In this document: one piece after another, positions 31,761-43,900 of the stretch
How the letters are laid out: each line of letters begins with the position of its first letter
How positions within the stretch are numbered: the stretch's first letter is position 1
DNA from: Takakia lepidozioides
Lineage: Eukaryota; Streptophyta; Takakiopsida; Takakiales; Takakiaceae
Direction of reading: 5' to 3'
Length of the DNA: 64,000 bases
Assembly (NCBI GenBank): GCA_030704615.1
Contig: CM060731.1
Coordinates: 45,572,001 to 45,636,000, forward strand
Program-made: the position numbers and the translations under genes
The notes under the pieces: generated by a model
What the model was told of the DNA's origin: nothing
Database searches by the model: none
Seen by the model: the letters and a program-made list of their open reading frames with translations, nothing else

Positions 31761-33926
31761 TCTTTTATGCGATTCGCAATTTTTTCTGGGTTTGGGCCCT
31801 CCCTCTGGTAAATTTACATCCGTTCTTTCCTCCCATTTGATGTTCAAGTCCTGCGAAGCGTGTACGGTCAGTGGTCTGACCTGTGCCAAAGCATCGAAAT
31901 CGCAATTCTCCTTAATTGCATCATGAATCCCGATGTCGTCATTCCTGCTTTCTTCTCTGAAAAGGATTGTAAGTAGTGCTCTTGTCAATTTCATGCCACT
32001 GGCTCTGTGCCTAAGGAATCTTAAATTTTATGTGGCCCTCCCTGAGTCTCTGAAGTGACATTTCCTGGTCAAGGAGTCCTGTACGACTCTCTGTAGGCTT
32101 GAAATGATTCAGAATTTTGATAAAGTCTCAGTGAACTCTCAAGCAGTTTAATGTAAAGAAGTTTGGAGGCAACTGGCGAAGGAACTCATATGATGTATCA
32201 TTTGTTTTAGGGTTGTAATGGATTGATTGACAGCAGGATTGACACCGAATCATTTCCACATACAATGTCTACTGTGTTTACAGTTTACGGCACCTGAAGG
32301 ACATATATATCTTCCACACGCATGTAATTGGAAGAATGAGAATACTCAGCAGGCGAATTAATGCAATCTAGGGTTTCGAGGCTGGTCTAGGGTCCTTAAA
32401 GGATCTCAAATATGAACGCACATGAAGTTTGTTGTACTTTGTTGTACTGGTTGATTTAGTCTCGATGTGTGGCATGGATGGCATGAAGTGTATTTGGGTA
32501 CCAAATACAAAGGTGGATATCTGAGGGTCCAGGGAGTCACGCATGCTTGTGGACCATCAGGTTTGCTCGAAACTCTTTCCTTCATTCTTCGTCTTCTCCA
32601 AAGATTTTGAATTTTGAATTTCATCAAATTTGTGAACTGAATTCATTCCATGCTATGGTATTCCGTTGCTGGTAGAGTTTCGGATGAGTAAAATCAACAA
32701 GGGGATGCTGAGAACTGAAGCAAACTCTGACTCATCCTCCAAAATATTTGCAGCTCTCTCTCTCCCTCCCGAAACCCCTGCAATTTTCTACTGTGAGCTC
32801 AGAAAGGGCAGTTTAGAGTCTCTAAAGATTCAAGGAGCCAGCTAGGGTCCACAATGGTGGGTTTCGCACCATCTCACACCTGTTGTTCCACTTGGCCTGG
32901 ATGCTGCCCCGAACGGATAAACGAACAACAAAGTTCAGATTTCAAATCTGTAGGCCATCTCTACATGCTCTCCTCATGTGCCTGTCTCTGCCACATGAGA
33001 AGGATAGGATCGGCGGCTTCTGCTTCTAATGAAAAGATGGGCCCACTTCTCTCTCCCCTTCTTCTTTGGAGAGAGAAGTGGCCCATCTTAGTCTCATCTT
33101 GTGGACTAAGGAGAAGCTTAAGGCAGCTTTTGAAGGAATCCTCTCCTGCAACGGGCTACTGTAGCTTGCAAGACCAAATTTCCATTGTAGTGGGAAAGAG
33201 TTGGTGGTTGTGTTGTTTTTGAAATCTGCTGATGAGTTGCCCTGAGATGTCACCACATCCGATCCCACTTCCAGTCAATCCTTTCAATATGGTGTGGATC
33301 TAACCACCACACCATTCTCAAATGCCTCTAAGACTATTAGAAGCCACCTTCTTGTATACGGTGAGAATGTGGGTAGCCTAGTGCATAATGGTCAATTTCT
33401 ATGAAAGAACTCAGTGCAATCACATGGCTCCTTTCTGAGAGCTTTGGTGGTTGTTGTTTACTTAAGGATTTGATGTATTTTCTATTAGCTTTGACTATTG
33501 AGTGGTTTTGGAGAATGTCAGGTTTCAGGTAGGTTCAATGCTTATATAACCAGAAGCTGTGACAGATTTTCTCTGTGATAATGCATTTTTTAGGTATGCG
33601 CTAGTCCATGTGTGGGGAATTTCAGGCTGCCTCATTCTGAGAGCACTTTTCCATGTGACCCCCTCACCCCTTGAAGTTGACGTCACATATCCAAGCGCGG
33701 GTTAGACTTGCCTTGCAGCATGACCCTTTTACCCCCTCAACCCATCTTCGGGCTAGGGCTTTTGTAACCACGGTCAATGGCAGACTCTTCAGCTCTGTGG
33801 GTTGCAGGCAGTCTCTGTAACCTGCCATAGCAAGTCCTTCCATTTGTGACACCTTGCTACTACCTGTCTAACAACATCACCCTCCAAGTTTGAAGCGACA
33901 CACTCTCCGCATGGGTGTTTCTCCTT
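31761..33926. other. Non-coding stretch between two PDF-PPR loci
   Basis: Only short overlapping ORFs are present. One strong small foldback lies at 33036-33087. The last part is the 3' flank of the PPR gene ending at 33927. Confidence 0.5.
33036..33087. repeat. 52-nt inverted repeat
   Basis: GATGGGCCCACTTCTCTCTCC pairs with GGAGAGAGAAGTGG-CCCATC around an 11-nt pyrimidine-rich loop. There is one bulged base and about 20 paired bases. Confidence 0.7.
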
Positions 33927-36227
33927 TCACCAGTAATCACCACAAGAACAAACCCCACCCTCAAAGTGGTGAAAGCGGTTGGAATCCCGCACAACAATTG
34001 CTCGCCCAACAATTTTTGAGATGAACTTGGTGGCTGTATGGCAGTCACCGCACACCCGCAGGTTCTTGATGATGCGGAGTGATATACCAGGTGGTGTGCT
34101 GATGAGCCCAAACGCAATGGCCAGCTTCTCACTGTGGTGGCGAAGAGAAATTCCTTTTTGCGTCTCCTCCATTTCATGCATGACAAAGCGAGTGTCAGGC
34201 ACGTACCCGGCCTCCATCATCTCTGTAGACAACCTCTTCAGCTTGCTATGGATTTCCTCAATTTGATGATGGACTGTGTCTTCAGTGACAAAAGTATGCA
34301 CCCGGTTGTCCACCTCAATGCAGCTGTGCCCTGGCTCCTTTCTGACAGCTCTGTCTTTCATCATTTTCCTAACCTTTGCAGTATCATCCCACCTGCCAGC
34401 TGCAGCATAGATGTTTGACAGTTGCACATATGTTGCAGCGTTCTGTGGGTCCCACTTGAGAAGCTGTTTTGCCGCCAGTTCTGCCACCTCCACATTGCCA
34501 TGAATTCTGCAGGCACCAAGCAAAGCCCCCCATGTCGAAGCAGCTGGTTTGATTGGCATTTTGTGAATGAAGTCCTCTGCCTCGTCCAATAGACCTGCCC
34601 GGCCAAGAAGGTCCACCATGCAGCTAAAATGCTCCACTGTAGGAGTAAGCCCATAATATCGACTCATCATATCAAAGTAATGACGGCCTTCATCCAATAA
34701 GCCCACATGGCTACATGCAGATAGAACAGATGTAAACGTGATAGCATTTGGCTTCAAGCCTTCCTGTTGCATTTGTTGAAATAGTTGTAAGGCCTCCATA
34801 CTGCAACCATGCTGAGAATAACCTGCAATCATAGCGCTCCATGAGACGACATTTGGTGCAGCTATTTTGTTGAAGACTTGACGTGCATCCTTCATGCTCC
34901 CGCATTTGGCATACATGGCAATAAGGGCAGTCTCTAGACCAATATTTGGTTCAATTCTGGCTTTGATGATCTCAGCGTGGACCTCTTTACCCTTTTTCAG
35001 AGCTGCCATGCTGGCACACGCATTGAGCATGCAAATGAATGTGACCCGGTTGGGCGCCACCTGTTCCTGTATCATTTGCTCATATTTCTCCAAAGCCTCC
35101 CTACCAAAGCCATGCTGAACACATCCTGCAATCATCGCATTCCATGAAACAACATTTGGTTTGGTCATTTTGTTGAACACTTTACGCGCATCCTTCAAGC
35201 TCCCGCATTTGGCATACATGTCAGCAAGGGCAGTCTCTAGAAATACATTTGGCTCAATTCCAACTTTCATGATATTAGCATGGACCTCTTTGCCCTTTTC
35301 CAGGGCTGCAAGGCTGGCACATGCATTGAGAACACACACGTATGTGACCTGGTTGGGTGTCACCCCTCCCTTCATCATTTGCTCATAGATCTCCAAAGCC
35401 TCACTACCACATCCATGCTGAGCATATCCTGCGATCATCGCATTCCATGAGACCAAGTTTTTTTGTGCCATATTGTTGAACACTTGACGTGCATCCTTAA
35501 TGTTCCCACATTTTCCATACATGTCAACAAGCGTAGTCTCCAGAACAATATCTGGTGCAATTCCAGCTTTTATGATGTCAACATGGACCTCTTTGCCCTT
35601 TTCCAGGTCTCCCAGGCTAGCACATGCCTTGAGAACGCAAATGAATGAGACCCTGTCAGGCATCACCCCTTCCTGTATCATTTGCTCATAGATCTTGAAA
35701 GCCTCTCTACCACACCCATGGTTGGCATATCCTGCCATCATCATAGTCCAGGTAAACACATCTCGTTCAGGCACGTTGTCAAACAGTAGACGTGCATCAA
35801 CCACACTCCCACACTTGGCATACATGTTGATGAGTGCATTGTGCAGAAAAATGTCTGGCCTGAATCCACTTTGGATAATGTGGGTGTGCACCTCCTTTCC
35901 TTCTGCTAAGCCTTTTATCTTGATGCATTCCTGCAAGAGGTAAATGTAAGCGCTGGAGTCTGCTGAAATGCCTCTGTGGTTTATAATGTCCAGTGCCTCT
36001 TTCATTCGTCCTGCCTTACACAGTGTCCTAACATGCCCACCAGCACTAGAAGAGGTCTTGTGGACTCCCTCTCTTAGTCCTCTTTCAGAAGCAGCAGTCA
36101 TGGTGGAGATGCCTGAAATAAGCAACTGTGCTCTTGCTTCCAGTTGACCTTTGACCCTCAAAGGTTTCTTGTAGGCATCAATCCACAGTGCTCTTGTGTG
36201 CTTGAAAATTGGTCCTTGGTAACTGAT
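33927..36227 (-). CDS. PPR-DYW protein with an N-terminal PDF half-motif (about 766 aa in this exon)
   Basis: After acceptor GTGCAG|ATC the exon reads ISYQGPIFKHT, then ALWIDAYKKPLRVKGQLEA (second half of a PDF motif, with PIF for PDF). The linker GLREGVHKTSSSAGGHVRTL follows, then four ~101-aa P-L-S units (VVSWNAMIAGCVQHG, TALADMYAKCGSLKDA), E/E+ (EPGHSCIEVDNRVHTF) and a complete DYW domain (HSEKLAIAFGL, CGDCHTATKF, CSCGDYW). It is therefore a probable C-to-U RNA-editing factor of an organelle. The frame is also open upstream of 36227, but that part is probably intron. The WW exon that should precede it (36711-36622) carries a 5-nt deletion relative to paralogues, so translation may begin inside this exon, for example at the Met of STMTAASERG. 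Confidence 0.85.
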   Translation of the reverse strand: MSYQGPIFKHTRALWIDAYKKPLRVKGQLEARAQLLISGISTMTAASERGLREGVHKTSSSAGGHVRTLCKAGRMKEALDIINHRGISADSSAYIYLLQECIKIKGLAEGKEVHTHIIQSGFRPDIFLHNALINMYAKCGSVVDARLLFDNVPERDVFTWTMMMAGYANHGCGREAFKIYEQMIQEGVMPDRVSFICVLKACASLGDLEKGKEVHVDIIKAGIAPDIVLETTLVDMYGKCGNIKDARQVFNNMAQKNLVSWNAMIAGYAQHGCGSEALEIYEQMMKGGVTPNQVTYVCVLNACASLAALEKGKEVHANIMKVGIEPNVFLETALADMYAKCGSLKDARKVFNKMTKPNVVSWNAMIAGCVQHGFGREALEKYEQMIQEQVAPNRVTFICMLNACASMAALKKGKEVHAEIIKARIEPNIGLETALIAMYAKCGSMKDARQVFNKIAAPNVVSWSAMIAGYSQHGCSMEALQLFQQMQQEGLKPNAITFTSVLSACSHVGLLDEGRHYFDMMSRYYGLTPTVEHFSCMVDLLGRAGLLDEAEDFIHKMPIKPAASTWGALLGACRIHGNVEVAELAAKQLLKWDPQNAATYVQLSNIYAAAGRWDDTAKVRKMMKDRAVRKEPGHSCIEVDNRVHTFVTEDTVHHQIEEIHSKLKRLSTEMMEAGYVPDTRFVMHEMEETQKGISLRHHSEKLAIAFGLISTPPGISLRIIKNLRVCGDCHTATKFISKIVGRAIVVRDSNRFHHFEGGVCSCGDYW

Positions 36228-36621
36228 CTGCACCCACACTCCATCCCTGCCCCCTTTAGCTATCCTGCTCCCATGAAGCACATTCCAAAAGTGCATGCGT
36301 CCTTGCTCTCACGACACATAGCAGACACCCCACCCCTATCTAATTCCCATGCTGAATTGGTGGCAAAACAAACACCAAAATGTGAGAATCTGTCTGATTT
36401 CAACACGGCCAATTGGACCAGCCCAAAGTTTCCATAGCACTCATGCACTGCCCACGACAACAATTATAAAGATATTGGTGCATGTGGGGTACAGCATTGA
36501 GAAGAAAGGGAATGTGAAAGGGAGAGAGACCAATAGAGAAATAAGAGGCAATAGAAACTATGAGTAACCTAGGAGAGTTTATCTTGTTGTCTGCTTCTGC
36601 TGTAACATAGCAGGCACTCAC

Positions 36622-36711
36622 CTTATTGCCTCGATTGTCCCACAATTGACTGTGGTTTGTGAAATAATAGTTCCAAAGCTTCTCCACGTCTGTAGTTTTC
36701 TGGATATTTGC
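36622..36711 (-). pseudogene. WW-type PDF half-exon upstream of the 33.9-kb PPR gene
   Basis: It reads DVEKLWNYYFTNHSQLWDNR and ends with a consensus donor, AAG|GTGAGT, in phase with the PDF-PPR exon at 36227. Compared with 19719-19813 it is 5 nt shorter near its start, which breaks the frame coming from any earlier cassette. It could still be coding if translation starts in a different leader. Confidence 0.55.
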
Positions 36712-37078
36712 CTGCAACCCATGTACCAGTAACATGTCAAGAACATCACAGGATTTATCAAATAGTGTGCATGGTTTTTCAGCCATCCCCCTGTGGACAA
36801 CGAAAAGGTGGGGAGAATGAGGGTTAACAGGTTTCATCCGATCCACCTGATAAAGAGTTTCAGTATGCTAAAGGAGAGGGAAGATACAAATCCTGTGACT
36901 GGAACTAGAACAAAGTCAACCAGAGATACAAGCCCAATGGAAAGAGCCTTCCTTGCCAACAAATATGCATGCTTCTTAATCATGAAAATAGTAAGGATAC
37001 TGCTGGAAGCAATTTTGCAGCTATCAGCTGCTCCATCACATAGAGGCGTTTCAAAAATCTATTCCTAGCTGCTTCAGC

Positions 37079-37950
37079 TACTCCAATTGACCACCTACCT
37101 GCACCTGTTTCTTGGCTCTACCAATCCACCATGCCTTTTTGGTACTCTTGTGCTTGAAATCTCGTCCTCTTTGGTGGATATCGACCCACACTCCCTCTAT
37201 GAATGCTTCAGCTATCCCCGCCTCCATAATGATGGTGCATGGACTTCCCCCTAGCTGCAAGAAGCTGACAAATGTCCATACCTTATTAGCACACACCCCA
37301 CTCCCACCACTACCTAGGAGACACTAGTTCATGTGCTACATCAACAGGGAAAGTAAGAATTTGAGTGCGAGATATAATGTACTCATAAGATACTGTGTGC
37401 CATAGCCTTGCGGCCATAGACCCTGAGTGAGATAGAGAGAAGAAATAGCAAGGACTATCCCCTCTGGTGACTATGGCTGCTAGCTGGGTTTCAACAGCTA
37501 TGGGTAAGCAGGCCATACTTGTCAACTGGCCCCACACAGGTGACAAAACAATTCAGTAGGAATCAGTGTTGGTAAAAAGGCTAGAATTGGCAAGATGTTA
37601 AAATGCACTACGGTCATATGACCACTCCTAAGTTAGCCCATGTAGCTGTTGTTGTACTACCCATTTCACCTTGAACTGAAGTGCAAAAGGGGAACAGAAT
37701 ACAGCCATTGACCGTTGAAGGTCACCTCAACATCTCAGTCCCAGGGATAAACCCCTTCTACAAAGCAAGATGTTCATCCCAGAACTGCTCCTAGCTACCT
37801 AGGATGCACGGATTCGACTGCACAAGCAATGAGAGACAGCGCACATTTTGTGAAAGAATTTGTGAAAGAGTGTTTACATTCACTTTATCGCCTCAAATTG
37901 TCCCACCATTACCTGGGGTTTGAAAAATATTCTTTCCACAGCTTTCCGGA
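37079..37950 (-). pseudogene. Relic PDF-motif exon pair
   Basis: The WW part at 37950-37884 (KLWKEYFSNPR*WWDN) contains stops. The PDF part from 37179 reads IHQRGRDFKHKSTKKAWW, then VQVGGQLE, but its acceptor CAG has become GAT. It is a further upstream copy of the cassette that precedes the 33.9-kb PPR gene. Confidence 0.6.
37361..37450 (-). mobile_element. LINE tail fragment
   Basis: The minus strand contains the LINE 3'-tail words (GGCCGCAAGGCTATGGCACA and CTTATGAGTACATTATATC). It lies between two relic PDF exons. Confidence 0.5.
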
Positions 37951-39235
37951 GTCACCATCTTAGATTTGAAGATATTTGCCACTGTTGTCAACTTCTTTGC
38001 CAAATCAGACCAGGCCAACCATGGCCACTCATTTTTCTTCTCCTTCAGGTAGCGTCCTCTCCGCGGATCTTCGTTGCCCCGCAATTGGCTTGAGACTGTT
38101 CCACACAAAGTCCAATGCAACTCGTCTGGAAAATGCAGAGGAATGTGCAGAGTGTGCCTACACCACCTTGAAACTGTGAGCCCGTGTCCAGGCTTGCAAG
38201 CAGCGTAGCCTGGGAGAGGCTTGGGAGCTCATCCCGAGATGCCTCGCGAACATTTGAAGAAGGCAGAAATTTCCCCACAGATGCGCAGACTGTAGCTGCT
38301 GTCATGGCTGTCCCTCTCCAACTTTCTGCCAAACCCTTTTGCGCTGAAGAGGGTGGGTAGGTGCGTGGTATCAAGCTACCAGATCAAGTACACCTAGACA
38401 TCAGCCTACAAGAAGAGAGATCCCCGAAGAGAGATCTACGACAGAGCATCGTGACATCATAATGTGGCAGCAAATGTACATGACGCAGTGTCTCCAACCA
38501 GGGATCGTTTGTAAGCTTTGAACACAAGCTTTTCTAAGCTGAGGAGGTTTAGGGTTTAGACAGGTACCAACGATGAAGCCAGCCTTCAAACGCAACGCGC
38601 TCTTGACACATCCTACATTTTACAATTTAATGGAAATCCTTCCTGCATACTGACACCAGCTACAGCGAGCTACACAATCTCAGCGTCTCAGATAACAAAT
38701 TCCGTAAAGCTCAGAGGTGAGGTCGTCCGCAATTCTCAGTTTCGTGTGGACACGCCTTCGGATGTCAATGGGATCAATTGCCATGTAGAGTGAGCAGGAA
38801 GCTGCAAGTGTTAAATGCAATCTGGTGCTGCCCAAGTTATAAACTCCTCGCCTATCGACTTCACAGCCCCAATGTCTCTGGAATTGAATGTTCTACCGCC
38901 ATCTCAATTCAACAAAGTTGCACCTTCGGAAACTTTTAAAGATCTGGCACTCACGTGAGTACACTTGGCTGCATGCCTTCCTGATCGGATGCGTTGTCGT
39001 TCCTGAGAGGCTGATAATTTATCACAACCAATCAAAGCCATGGAAGATCCACAAAGTAATTCGAAAACATGATTCATGATCTTCTCAGAGAACTTCTGGA
39101 CTATCAAGAATAGAAAGATTTGTCCTCTCGAAAATTAAGGAACGCGGGAAGAGTCGAGAAAAACCGTGGGCGCATGAGTTACGTACCATCCCCCAGCGCC
39201 AGGCCTCCAGGAGACCGGAGCATCTGAAGGCAGGG
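37951..39235. other. Leader of the PPR locus (minus) and intergenic sequence
   Basis: A minus-strand stretch at 38370-38050 has a transit-peptide-like reading (MTAATVCASVGKFLPSSN), then loses its frame before the relic WW exon at 37950. No OB-fold is recognisable. Nothing is recognised beyond 38.4 kb. Confidence 0.35.
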
Positions 39236-39328
39236 ATGAGGCGCGTACTGTGGAGACGCTCTCTGCATTTCCTGCAGCACTCTCCTAGTCATCCCACCGA
39301 TGCGCCTCTGCACACTGCAGCCTTTCCG
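39236..39328 (+). CDS. Candidate first exon of the DnaJ gene (presequence-like)
   Basis: An ATG opens 31 codons rich in Arg, Leu and Ser (MRRVLWRRSLHFLQHS), ending at donor CCG|GTGAGT. This is what a mitochondrial presequence would look like. Its phase (0) does not match the J-domain exon at 40938, which needs one carried base, so at least one further exon would be required. Confidence 0.2.
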
Positions 39329-40937
39329 GTGAGTGAGATTTTTTCCTGACGATCTTGTCGTCACCTCATGAATTGTGTGCAGAACCTTCACGGAAATATC
39401 AGATGTTTGCATTCGGAATTCAGTTCTGCTTGTTATTTCTTACCTGTTTTGGTTTACCTGGTGATAGTTGGACTGCTTGCACAATTAGATCATTTGGGTT
39501 CTAGCACAATCCATAAACATGCGAAATCACTCACAATGCTGGAAAGGGATTCAAAGCACTACAGGAGGCACGTCTTAAACAGTAATTAGAAGTTCCTATT
39601 TTCATGGATTAGCTTTCTGCAAGTTTGTATTTCGGCACAAGGTAAGACTGCCCTGTAGACAGGACTCACGATGCGCAGCAAAGAATCTTCATCTCCCACA
39701 GTTCCCCTTGTCCCGCTCCTCTCTTATACATCGCGTATCACCAAAATAATTTGGGCTATTGTCGTATTTGTATCCTGAATAATTTGACAAGAGTGCTGAA
39801 GTTCAGGATACAGAGATATATCACCCTCTGAAGTCGTTCTATAAGAGAATCTGGTGTTAATTCGTTGGGCATGAGTCAAGAGTGATGGGCGTTGAAGTGC
39901 TACTTGCTAGTGTACTGTGAACTTGGAATGGTTTGGAATATTCCTTGTTCTAGTATTGAGGGAATACCCAGCTCTTCTGCTATAACTTTCAGGTGTAAGA
40001 GACTGTATATTGGCCACTAATTTTAACAGGTTGAGTTGCAAGGAGGGCTGGCAGCATGGATGCATGTGAGGTGGGCATCGCAGTCTTCTTGCAACCATCT
40101 CAGGCCAGCTGCTGGTCTCAACTCAGTTCAGTCAAACTCAGGTCTGATTCAGGCTTTGGTTCAAGATGAAAGTAGGGTTTGGCCCCTACTGTGAAGAGGC
40201 CTCTTGTTTGCCGGACCTTCAAGACTTAATTGAGCCCAATAGCCCAAGGATAGGGACGATGGTTTTTCTGTATGGGTGTAGGGTTTTCCCTATCTCTTGA
40301 TGGTTCTAGAAGAACTTTGCTATAGTACTCAGCTTCCAGATACGTGTTGGATTTCGCAGCTTTATGGTTTTTTGTAGCAGCACCGGGTTGTAGGTGCTGT
40401 CATCGTGATTTTGGCATTGCTTAGATTTCTTGTGCTGAGAGGGTGAGTTCATCTACATATAATGTGGGGTGGTTGAAGTCTCTAGGTAATGAAACGAAGG
40501 TTTTCGCACATTGTAAGCCGCAAGTGGGAAGTCCTTTCCACAAGAGTCTTGGGACTGCAACATATTCAATTTGTCTCTAGGAAAGGGAAAGCTACTACTG
40601 GGGGTTAAGCTGGTGGATGAGCTGACTATGTGACCTCTGGGTTCCAGGAGGGTGCGGCCAAGCCCTCCATGGACTTGGATGTGGAGAGGGATTGTCTTTG
40701 CAAAGAAACTTAAGTGGCAGCCGGAGTTTTCATGCAACAGGTATCTTGACAATTATTTGCTGGTCATTGGGAATCTAAAATGGGCACGTACTACTTGTTG
40801 ACTTTGAGCCTAATCATTCTGATAGGCTGCACTTGAGGTATGGAGTGCACTTGATTCAGCCTAACTATTCCAAGTTAATACTCCAGAGTAATGGAAGCGG
40901 GGACCACTTCATCTGCACTTAATTCTTGTTTACACAG
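39329..40937. other. No gene seen; probable first intron or upstream region of the DnaJ gene
   Basis: Only short ORFs are present. The stretch ends at the acceptor TACACAG of the J-domain exon. Confidence 0.4.
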
Positions 40938-43900
40938 GTTTTCGGCAGGCTGAAAAGGACTTATATGATACTTTGGGTGTCAGCAAGGGTGCCAGTCAAA
41001 AAGACGTAAAATCGGCTTATTATAAGGTACACCATGTGTGCATGCTCGCTTGTTTGCTCAACAGTTGTACTGTAAATGTGAAATCTGAAGCAAATGTGTG
41101 GGTCTGTCTCTTCTACACGCGCAGTTGTATCGTTGCATGTCCCAGACAGTGCTAACTGCTGGGCAGCTGGCTTGTTTACTCTGGGCAGCTGGCTAAGGAA
41201 CACCATCCTGATCTGAATAAGGGCAATCCAGAGTCCGAGAAAAAGTTTCAGGCAGTCCAGGAGGCCTATGAGGTGAGCATCAGTGCAGGTGATCTAATGC
41301 TTTAGGACGATCGTAGATAAACTCCTTTGCTGCTGCAACTTGCAAATGTACTTTCAAATTTGCTAACTCAACTTCATTTATACCAACAGTTAGTCTTTCT
41401 GTTTTTGGCCCCTCCTTGTCTTGCTGACACTTCCATCTTTTTCCTTGGCATTTTTCTGTGTGCTGTTTGACTCAGTTACACAAACAAAGACCTGGAAGAA
41501 AAACTGTCGGGTAATGGATTACCTACCTACTATTTGTTTGAAGGGAAACACAAGAAGTTTACTGACTTCTGGTGAAGAAGCCTTGGCCAATTTTGCGGTA
41601 TCTGAAGTAAGGAGAAACGTGGCTATATGCAGGTGCTGAAAGATGATGAGAAGCGAGCCATGTATGATCAGGTGGGCTGTTTCTCATATGAACAGCTGTC
41701 TATTGTTACTTACCACTTGTGTCTGGACTTACGTCCTTAGCATACACATTCACTTTGTCCATTATGGGGCTGATTACTTATTGCAGATTTTCACAGACGT
41801 TGTACTTAATTGCTTGTCAATTTTGTCTTGGCTGAGCTTTTTTGTGCATGGTCTAGTGGGGATTCGACGTACAATCTTAGTGTAACATATGGCTGCTCTC
41901 ATCTCTTAGCATTAATCAACATCTTCTGGTTTGTTTCTCACTGTGGCCAACTTAGTCTCATTTCTGCTGGCACGGGCTGGCAGGTTGGACATGCGGGATA
42001 TCAGCAAGCAGCTTCAGGGGGTGGCCCTGGTGGTGGTGCTGGCCCTGGCCCCAGCCCCGGCCCTGGGTTTGAAGGTTTTTCGGAGACGATATATGGCAAT
42101 GGCTTTTCTGGTGGCGTAGATGAGGTATGTTCAGTCCAATAGTTTTGGCTGTGTGGTTTGGACCTCACAGAACTTGTCAACTTGTGTTTCCCATGAAAAG
42201 GGAGTCAGGTTCAATGTCTTTAGAGTTAGTTTTTGTCGAGGATCCTTCCATTGTGATTGGTTTGCAGTACTTTTGAAGTCATTTCCAGGCCCATAGCTGA
42301 AGATTTTCTCATAGACAATCTGTTAGATAGTGTTTGATAGTAAGTCTATGATACAATATGTCAAGTTATTGGCTTGTATTTACTTGGTTGTTGACTCCTC
42401 TGGTGATGGTGGACAGATGTTCAAAAGGGTTTTTGGGGAACAAAGTGCAGGTCCACGCCATGTTCAGGTGTGATCAATTTGCTCCTATGCGAAGTTCATG
42501 TGGGTACTCCTTTGATGAATGTTCATGTGACCTTTGTCAGTCTTGAGGGTTCAGGGTGTCTTCGTATAACATCGGTTTTGGTATTCTGGGGTGACCAGGC
42601 CATCTTGGAGTTGACATTTAGGGAGGCTGTTCAAGGCACAAGCAAAGTGGTGTCATTCCCTGCTGCAAAGCGTTGTGAAACTTGCAGTATGTTACTCACA
42701 CAGATGGTTGTGTCATTCCTCCTTAGTTAGTTGCCTTTAATTATTCATTGCCACCTGCAAACATGACCTAGTGGCAATAAGGGTGTAGATAGTTTGGTAT
42801 CATCTAATGACCCAAAGTGACTGCAAGTTAGAGTGTCTGTCTAGATGACTTCGAGTGTCGTAATGTGCTTGCAGATGGGACCGGCATACCCCCTGGAATT
42901 ACACCACAAACATGTCCAACATGTGGAGGCAAGGGCAGGGTCTGTATTTGTGCTGACCTGCATTGTGCATTCCCTTCCAAAACAATATACTTTTTACTAG
43001 TGTTGAACCAATTTTGTTTATTGCCAAGCTGTGCAGAATTGTTGAGATTTGCATTGGTCCTGACTATCGAGTGACACCACAAGTTGCTCATAGGCATAGT
43101 GCAAGAGGTGTAGGCAGGATCTAACGTGGTTCTTGCCATATGCAGATAGGGAGGCAATCATTTTTCCAATTTGAGTCAGGCTGCCCTACATGTGGAGGGT
43201 CAGGCCATATTGTCAAGGTAGTTTGTTAGCCCAACCAGTCAGGGTCTCTCTATCCCTATAGGGTGTAAGTCAACAATGTAACATCTGGGTCAAGGTCAAT
43301 GTGCATTACGCTAGAATTGCAAGATAAGTGATTTCAGTTGGATGCTGGCTACTTTTGTGGTGATCTGTTGATGTGGTTGCTTTTTTTGTAAAAAAATCCT
43401 TGCTGCTTTTGGATGCATTGCCTTTCAGAAGAGCTTTCTTGCCAGGGTTCCAATCTATTACCCTCTGAGATTTAGAGGACTTTCTCGAGCTGACATTTTG
43501 ATCAGGATAGCTCATACCCAATATTGGGCATGGACTGCTTTGGGAGTTGTAGTAGTTCTAACATCAGATTGTCTTAAACCTTTTGTGCCCCATGTTGGCA
43601 TTCTTTATCCAAGGGTATTGTGCATGTTGAAGTTGGGAGGATTGTTATGATTCATTGCAGAATACGGGCGGCTAGGTTTCTGAGTCTACTATGGAACCTT
43701 TGATCACTAGGGACTTACCTATGGTAATCAAGGACCAAGGCAGTGTAGCACTTGAGGAATGCTTAAATAAGAATTTATGATTATTCACATTTTCTTCATG
43801 CTGGTGTGTGTAGGAGCATTGCCGTGCTTGTGGGGGCACAGGGACAGTCCCGAGCACAAGAGAAGTTAGAATTAACATCCCTGCTGGTGAGTGTCCATTG

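Noticed and set aside
36228-36296. In-frame extension of the 33.9-kb PPR gene to an upstream Met (MHFWNVL)
   Set aside because: The acceptor CAG at the same place in all three loci, and the phase-matched WW exon, indicate that this extension is intron.
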